Shown one piece after another: positions 7,677 to 11,784 of a DNA stretch of 11,784 bases. The stretch covers positions 1 to 11,784 of the forward strand of contig JBBRLG010000206.1 in assembly GCA_038231495.1 (NCBI GenBank), written 5' to 3'. Each line of letters starts with the position of its first letter. The first letter of the stretch is position 1. A program made the position numbers and the translations under genes. The notes below the pieces were generated by a model, which made no database searches, had not been told where the DNA came from, and saw only the letters and a list, made by a program, of their open reading frames with translations. The stretch is from JBBRLG01 sp038231495. GTDB taxonomy: Bacteria; Planctomycetota; Planctomycetia; Gemmatales; Gemmataceae.

Positions 7677-8333
7677 ATGAGTGCGCCAGCCCCTCCCCCG
7701 GCGGCCAAACCCAAGCGCCGCCGGGCGCGCCTGGTGGTGATCCCTGTGGGCTTGCTTGCGCTGGCGTTGCTCGCGTTTGTCGTCTTCTACATCCGCGGCA
7801 CCTGGGCCTCGACGGACGCGCGCAACCCGGCCACGGTGCAGGAAGGTCCGGTGTCGCAGCTCTACCAAAATCCCGACGGCGATAAGGTCATCCGCTGCGC
7901 TATCCTGCTTCCCTACCCAATCGAACGCGTTCTGGCCGTGGTTACCGACTATGACCATTACTCGGACTTTCTTCCCTACCTCCACGACATCCAAACGGAA
8001 CGGGCAGACGGCGACTGGTTCATGAAGGGGCAAGCCCAATCCGCCATCGGGGGAACCTGGCCCTTCGATATCCAAGTCCACGAAGAGTTCGTAGGGCGCG
8101 GGCAGGGGTGGCGCGTCCGCTGGGACGAAAAACCCCACCAGGGCGAAGTGACGTTGAACCGCGGTAGCTGGGAGCTGACGCCCGCTGGAGACAACCAAAC
8201 GCTTCTCGTCCTCAGCCTGCAAGCGGAAGTGCAATCGACGCCGACGTTTTTCCTGCGCAACTTCTTCCTGTACCGGCTGAAACAAGTTGTCCGCGCGGTT
8301 GACCGGCGGTTACAATCCCAGGCGGCCCCGTGA
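7677..8333 (+). CDS. Membrane-anchored SRPBCC (START-like) protein 1
   Basis: A 218-residue protein: a Pro/Ala-rich and strongly basic N-terminus (KPKRRRAR at 11-18), one transmembrane helix at about 19-38, then an SRPBCC/polyketide-cyclase-like domain from about residue 55 to the end. Diagnostic is PYPIERVLAVVTDYDHYSDF at 79-98, like the 'V.TDYd.Y.eflP' opening of START-type lipid or coenzyme-Q-binding domains; WDEKPHQGEVTLNRGSWELTP is the later beta-sheet part. By the positive-inside rule the domain would lie outside the cytoplasmic membrane. The ATG at 7677 has GAGG at 7664-7667; an upstream in-frame ATG at 7626 adds 17 residues without a good ribosome site. It heads the five-gene operon and is a paralogue of the gene at 8947. 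SRPBCC folds bind hydrophobic ligands; the actual ligand is unknown. Confidence 0.82.
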   Translation: MSAPAPPPAAKPKRRRARLVVIPVGLLALALLAFVVFYIRGTWASTDARNPATVQEGPVSQLYQNPDGDKVIRCAILLPYPIERVLAVVTDYDHYSDFLPYLHDIQTERADGDWFMKGQAQSAIGGTWPFDIQVHEEFVGRGQGWRVRWDEKPHQGEVTLNRGSWELTPAGDNQTLLVLSLQAEVQSTPTFFLRNFFLYRLKQVVRAVDRRLQSQAAP

Positions 8334-8365
8334 CACCATCCGCAATTTGTCCGCGAGATTCGATT

Positions 8366-8950
8366 ATGGTTCCTATGCCGAAGCCAGCCAACGCGGTCAT
8401 TCAGTTCACCGCTCACGCCCCGGAGCGCGGCAAACGGTCCGCGTCCGCCACCGCGGCGTGCGGCTGTTGTTGTTGCTGCTGTTGCTGCCTGCACACCATC
8501 GGCGGGCTAATCGGCGCGATCGGCGGCTCGCTGTTGCAGGTGCGTTCCCGCCCGCGGCCGGTCGATCCGTCGTTCCCCTTTCCCTTTCGCCGCGACGAGT
8601 TTGAGGAGGAAGCCGCGTCCTTTCCCATCGCCGTCGTGTACTGGATGTTCGTTCTTTTCGTCGTCGGCGGCGTGTCCCTGTATTACTTCTTCACGGCCAC
8701 TGGTCCGTCCCTGGACCCGAACAACCTCTGGATCGGCGGCTTTATTTCCCTGTTTTGCCTGCCCGCCATCCAACTCGCCGCGTCGCTGCTGACCGTCGCG
8801 GTCGCGGCCGTCTTTTACATCGACAAACCGGCCGCGATGATTCGCGTGGGCAAAATTACCCTGTGGAGCGTCCTCGGCAGCCTGGCGGGCATTCTCCTTA
8901 TGCTCGGCTTGTGCGGCGTGACCGGCGCACTGAGCGGGATGTTCAAATGA
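8366..8950 (+). CDS. Poly-cysteine multi-span membrane protein, unknown function
   Basis: A 194-residue protein of no family I can name. The N-terminal 30 residues are polar and basic (ERGKRSASATAA), followed by Cys32-Gly33 and then eight consecutive cysteines (34-41), then LHTIGGLIGAIGG, a weakly hydrophobic Gly-rich segment. Further hydrophobic stretches at about 88-109, 121-151 and 163-190 indicate three to five membrane helices. Basic residues flank the poly-Cys region, so it is probably cytosolic. The cysteines use both TGT and TGC, so the tract is not a pure DNA microsatellite. Starts: the ATG at 8366 has a weak CGAGA seven bases upstream; a GTG at 8330, overlapping the upstream stop, would add 12 residues; the ATG at 8375 is also possible. 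Its stop overlaps the next gene (ATGA). Position beside TOMM-type enzymes makes the Cys tract a candidate modification site; this is inference. Confidence 0.8.
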   Translation: MVPMPKPANAVIQFTAHAPERGKRSASATAACGCCCCCCCCLHTIGGLIGAIGGSLLQVRSRPRPVDPSFPFPFRRDEFEEEAASFPIAVVYWMFVLFVVGGVSLYYFFTATGPSLDPNNLWIGGFISLFCLPAIQLAASLLTVAVAAVFYIDKPAAMIRVGKITLWSVLGSLAGILLMLGLCGVTGALSGMFK

Positions 8951-9633
8951 TGACAATACTTGCCGCGTGCCGAAGGTCATTGAACGCCTATCGATCGTTG
9001 GGGCTATCGGTCCGCAGCCGCTGGTTCGTCGGCCTGACCTTTCCTGCTTCTGCCGTCGGGTTACTCGGCCTGATGGCGTTGGCCACGTTCGTCCGCGGCA
9101 CCTGGGCCGACGCCGAGCCGCGCGTGCCGGCCTCGGTAAATTCCGGGACGGTGTGCCATCTGTACGACGTGCCGGGCGAGGGCAAGCAGGTGCGCTGTGC
9201 CAGGCTGGTGCCGTATTCGCTCGACCGCGTCTGGCAGGTCGTGACCGATTACGACAACTACGGCGACATTTGCTCCTGCATCCGCGCCGCCGACGTGACG
9301 CACGACCCCAACGGCACGTGCCGGCTCGACGCCGCGGCCCAATCCGGCTTGCCGGGCCGTGTACCCTTCGCGGTCGCGCTGCGCCACGAACAGTTCCTCG
9401 ACCGTTACCAAACGACGTGGGACGAGCCGAGTGGCGACGTGTTGGTCAATCGCGGCCACTGGAGCCTGACGCCCAAAGGCCCGACCGAAACGCTCGTCGA
9501 ACTGACGCTCGAAGTCGAGGTGCGCGGCGTGCCGACGTTTATTCTGCGCAACCTGTCGATGCAGCGCCTGCCGGAAGTCCTCCGCGGCGTCGAAACCCGG
9601 CTGCGCACCAACGCCGCCGGCAAGAAGTGGTGA
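8947..9633 (+). CDS. Membrane-anchored SRPBCC (START-like) protein 2
   Basis: A 228-residue paralogue of the gene at 7677. It has a basic N-terminus with several Arg, a transmembrane helix at about 27-48, then an SRPBCC domain. Shared with the first copy are RGTW just after the helix, PYSLDRVWQVVTDYDNY at 89-105, WDEPSGDVLVNRGHWSLTP, and a C-terminal PTFILRN followed by an Arg-rich amphipathic helix. It differs by five cysteines (70, 84, 109, 111, 125), where the first copy has only one (74); Cys84 aligns with that one. The start at 8947 overlaps the poly-Cys gene stop (ATGA), implying coupled translation; a second ATG follows at 8950. The protein probably faces outside with the helix as anchor. 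It likely binds a hydrophobic or aromatic ligand, or assists a membrane partner. No catalytic residues can be named. Confidence 0.82.
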   Translation: MMTILAACRRSLNAYRSLGLSVRSRWFVGLTFPASAVGLLGLMALATFVRGTWADAEPRVPASVNSGTVCHLYDVPGEGKQVRCARLVPYSLDRVWQVVTDYDNYGDICSCIRAADVTHDPNGTCRLDAAAQSGLPGRVPFAVALRHEQFLDRYQTTWDEPSGDVLVNRGHWSLTPKGPTETLVELTLEVEVRGVPTFILRNLSMQRLPEVLRGVETRLRTNAAGKKW

Positions 9634-9640
9634 GGCTGCA

Positions 9641-10459
9641 ATGTCTCGCCTGCCCTTGCACCCTTGTCTTGCCCTGCCGTTCACCGTGCTGACGGCTCCG
9701 GACCGCGTGCGCCTGATCGCCGGTGAAGACTTTCGCTACACCCTGGACGCCGCCGGCCTGGAAACGTGGCTGCCGGGTGTACTATCCCAACTCGACGGCC
9801 GAATCACCCTCGACGAAATCTTGGCGACGCTGCCCGCCGACCGCCAGGCGTCCGCCCGCCAACTGCTCGGTCGCATGTTCGGCGAAAGAATGCTGATCGA
9901 CGGCCCTCCCGCCCGCGCTCACCGCCCGGCCGCCCATCGCCTTCTGGTCGAAGGTGCGAGCAATCTCTGCGACAACTTGACGCCGCCGGAAGCAGTCGCC
10001 GGGGCGGCGTCGCTGGTGACAGCCCTGTGTCAGGACCGGCTGGATTATGCGGAGGCGTTGCACTTTAACGCACGCATGGTAAAGGGTGCCAGTCCGTGGC
10101 TCTGGCTGACCGTCGGCCCGCTCAACCGCGGTTACGTCAGCCCGGTATTCTTGCCCGACGCCGGTCCGTGTTTGCACTGCCTGCTGACGCATTTTCAACG
10201 CCTGTCGCCCGCGCCGGAACTGTACGACGACTTGAAAGAGCAAGCCCGCCGTGGTCAGCCGATTTGTGCCGCGCCATTTCCGCCACAGGGCGTGGCCATC
10301 CTTCAGCAACTTCTACTCTGGAAGGTTGCGTTGCTAAGCGAGCCGGAAGCGCCCGCGGCCCTGTTCCAACTGCACGTCCTGGAAATCGGGACGCTCGAAG
10401 TCACGGCCCACCGCGTTTATCGCGACCCGGAGTGTTCCGCATGTTCCGGCCGACGGTGA
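9641..10459 (+). CDS. TOMM cyclodehydratase partner (E1-like C protein with RRE)
   Basis: A 272-residue protein resembling the bacteriocin/TOMM cyclodehydratase 'C' family (leader-peptide-binding, E1-like). Residues about 20-88 form a small winged-helix-like region (FRYTLDAAGLETWLPGVLSQ, then TLDEILATLP and a helix) matching a RiPP recognition element. The middle shows a degenerate E1-like core (PWLWLTVGPLNRGYVSPVFL at 152-171) without a GxGxxG nucleotide loop. Cys177, Cys180, Cys265 and Cys268 (PCLHC and ECSAC) form the structural zinc site usual for the family. Its role would be to bind the substrate leader and activate the YcaO partner. GAGG at 9632-9635 sits five bases before the ATG, and only seven bases separate it from the upstream gene. 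The last 19 bases overlap the YcaO gene. It is somewhat short for the family. Confidence 0.85.
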   Translation: MSRLPLHPCLALPFTVLTAPDRVRLIAGEDFRYTLDAAGLETWLPGVLSQLDGRITLDEILATLPADRQASARQLLGRMFGERMLIDGPPARAHRPAAHRLLVEGASNLCDNLTPPEAVAGAASLVTALCQDRLDYAEALHFNARMVKGASPWLWLTVGPLNRGYVSPVFLPDAGPCLHCLLTHFQRLSPAPELYDDLKEQARRGQPICAAPFPPQGVAILQQLLLWKVALLSEPEAPAALFQLHVLEIGTLEVTAHRVYRDPECSACSGRR

Positions 10460-11682
10460 CGCCCTGGTACGACAGCCGGTACACCGGCCTGTTCAGCCGC
10501 CACGGACCCCTTGCCCGCCGGCCGCACGACCCGGCGGTACCCGTCTGGGCCGGCACGTTGCCGCAGTGGGGTCTGGACCGCAGCGACCTGGCGACCGGCG
10601 GCGCGGGCTGGGACGCGACCGCCGCCGAAGGGGCCGGCGTCGGCGAGGCCGTCGAACGCTGGCTGCCGGGCGCTTTGCCCCAGGACGAGATCGTTGAAGC
10701 CGCTTTCACCACCTGGACGCTCGACGAACCCGCCCTCCGCCCGGAGCGTTGGGTTGCCTTCCACGCCGATCAGTACGCCCAAACCGGCTTCCCTTTCGTG
10801 CCTTGGACGCCCGACGCGGTGCGGAGTTGGGTTTGCTGCCGGGAAGCCGGATCGGGCCGACCTGCCTGGGTGCCGGAGGATTTTGTCTTTCTCGCACCGC
10901 GCCCCGGTCGGGGCCACCGCTTTGGCCCGGCGATTTCGACCGGCCTGGCCTGCGGCCGGACGTGCGACCCGGTGCTATTGCGCGGCTTGCAAGAAGCGAT
11001 CGAGCGCGACGCCCTGGTCGGCGCGTGGTGGGGCCGCTACCCGTTGGTAGAACACGACTCGCAGCGCGTGCTGCGCTTGCTGGCACCGGACCAACCCGCG
11101 CGCTTATTGCGACCCAACCTCACCTACCGTTGCTACTGCGTGGCGACGCCCTTTAGCGCTCACGTTACGATTGTCACCCTGGCCGGCGAGGACCGGGAAG
11201 GCTTTTGCTTCAGCGTCGGTTCCGCCTGCCGCGAGACGCGCGCGGCGAGCTGGAACAAGGCGATCCTCGAAGCGGTGCAGGGGCGGCATTACGTCCGCTT
11301 CCTGAAAGCGCGGCAGGATACGCCGCCCGCCGTGCCTGCGACCTTCGCCGACCACGCCGCGTATTACAGTTATCACCCGGAGCGGCTGGCCGAGACGGTG
11401 TTGCATAGGGCGACGTTAGGCTCGGACGCGGAGGACGAAGCGAAGGTCGAAGGGTTTGCCAATTTGACCGAACGCCTGGGGCCGGAGCGGCCGGTTTACG
11501 TTCGGCACCTGACGCCGCCGCCGTTGCTCGCGGCACAGCTCGACTTTCGCGTGGCGCGTGTACTCGTGCCGGGGTTGCAGCCGTTGCACGGGCACCATTT
11601 GTTGCCGTACCTCGGCAGCCCGTTGTGGCGTCCGCGCGGCCTGCACAATTACCAGGCGATCCCGCCGCACCCGTTCCCGTAA
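10441..11682 (+). CDS. YcaO azoline cyclodehydratase (TOMM D protein)
   Basis: A 413-residue YcaO-domain enzyme expected to use ATP to cyclise Cys, Ser or Thr side chains onto the preceding backbone amide, giving thiazoline or oxazoline rings. ATP/Mg-binding elements are visible: GAGVGEAVERW at 64-74, STGLACGRTCDPVLLRGLQE at 166-185 followed by AIERDA (Glu185 and Glu188 likely ligands), and FSVGSACRETRAASWNKAILEA at 257-278 with EAVQGR following. The C-terminus ends PHPFP (409-413), the PxPxP motif typical of azoline-forming YcaOs, so the gene is complete. GGAG at 10429-10432 supports the ATG at 10441, and it overlaps its E1-like partner by 19 bases. The split C/D arrangement matches cyclodehydratases of the microcin B17/streptolysin S type. 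Substrate unknown; TfuA-linked thioamidation is less likely because no TfuA is present. Confidence 0.93.
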   Translation: MFRPTVTPWYDSRYTGLFSRHGPLARRPHDPAVPVWAGTLPQWGLDRSDLATGGAGWDATAAEGAGVGEAVERWLPGALPQDEIVEAAFTTWTLDEPALRPERWVAFHADQYAQTGFPFVPWTPDAVRSWVCCREAGSGRPAWVPEDFVFLAPRPGRGHRFGPAISTGLACGRTCDPVLLRGLQEAIERDALVGAWWGRYPLVEHDSQRVLRLLAPDQPARLLRPNLTYRCYCVATPFSAHVTIVTLAGEDREGFCFSVGSACRETRAASWNKAILEAVQGRHYVRFLKARQDTPPAVPATFADHAAYYSYHPERLAETVLHRATLGSDAEDEAKVEGFANLTERLGPERPVYVRHLTPPPLLAAQLDFRVARVLVPGLQPLHGHHLLPYLGSPLWRPRGLHNYQAIPPHPFP

Positions 11683-11709
11683 TATTAACTCGGCACGAAT
11701 GTGACGCAC

Positions 11710-11750
11710 ACGCCCGTAGCCACAAGCGGGCCGCTTGTGGCTACGGGCGT
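11710..11750. terminator. Perfect 19-bp hairpin after the YcaO operon
   Basis: Arms 11710-11728 and 11732-11750 are exact reverse complements with a 3-base centre (GGC), starting 27 bases after the YcaO stop. It is followed by TTTGTG rather than a long T-run. It probably ends the five-gene operon, and may be another dispersed intergenic repeat (GTAGCCACAAG core). From here to the window end nothing else is recognisable. Confidence 0.72.
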
Positions 11751-11784
11751 TTGTGCCACTTTCCCCCGCGCCCGGTATTACTCA

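Noticed and set aside
6551..7714. Long minus-strand open frame opposite the epimerase
   Set aside because: Shadow of a GC-rich gene plus the intergenic hairpin; no coherent domain, whereas the plus strand has all four metal ligands of an epimerase.
8443..8461. Lipoprotein signal (lipobox) ending at the first Cys
   Set aside because: Residues before Cys32 (SASATAA) lack a preceding hydrophobic signal helix and a Leu at -3, so lipidation there is unlikely.
8465..8488. Poly-Cys codons as a simple triplet microsatellite
   Set aside because: The codons alternate irregularly between TGT and TGC, unlike a pure slippage repeat, which suggests the amino acids are maintained.
10096..10440. In-frame upstream extension of the YcaO gene
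   Set aside because: It would overlap the E1-like gene by over 360 bases with Arg/Ala/Pro-rich sequence; the ATG at 10441 has GGAG at the right distance and begins family-like sequence.

Overview
The window looks like a piece of a planctomycete chromosome, most likely Gemmataceae. This is inferred from three things: GC-rich coding DNA; repeated long intergenic hairpins, one of which (7554-7600) reads on its minus strand through the SPTRQRG motif that I recall as a widespread spurious-ORF repeat in Gemmata-type genomes; and a membrane protein with a poly-cysteine tract of a kind I associate, from memory only, with planctomycetes. No database search was possible.

Layout. Bases 1-236 hold a large palindromic non-coding element with imperfect 33-base ends and long C/G homopolymers; 237-480 shows nothing I can assign. 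Bases 481-4467 form a four-gene operon of two ABC-2 type ATPases alternating with two multi-span permeases, closed by a three-armed hairpin repeat (4466-4506). A small zinc-ribbon membrane protein lies on the minus strand (4550-4927). Diverging from it is trpE (5036-6549), interrupted by an apparent one-base deletion in a C run at 5986-5989. A TIM-barrel sugar epimerase/isomerase follows (6680-7528) and then a strong repeat hairpin.

The most interesting region is 7677-11682, five co-directional genes with overlapping or nearly overlapping ends: a membrane-anchored SRPBCC protein, a multi-span membrane protein carrying a Cys-Gly-Cys8 tract, a second membrane-anchored SRPBCC protein paralogous to the first, an E1-like/RRE TOMM cyclodehydratase partner (C protein) with a CxxC...CxxC zinc site, and a YcaO cyclodehydratase (D protein) ending in the PxPxP motif PHPFP. 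A perfect 19-bp hairpin follows the operon.

How they may work together (inference): the RRE/E1-like protein would recognise a substrate and present it to YcaO, which cyclises Cys/Ser/Thr to azolines using ATP. No ordinary precursor peptide and no FMN dehydrogenase is visible. The poly-Cys membrane protein is therefore a candidate substrate, which would make this a membrane-protein-modifying azoline system with SRPBCC accessory proteins rather than a classical secreted microcin cluster. That step is a hypothesis; the YcaO/E1-like pair itself is well supported.
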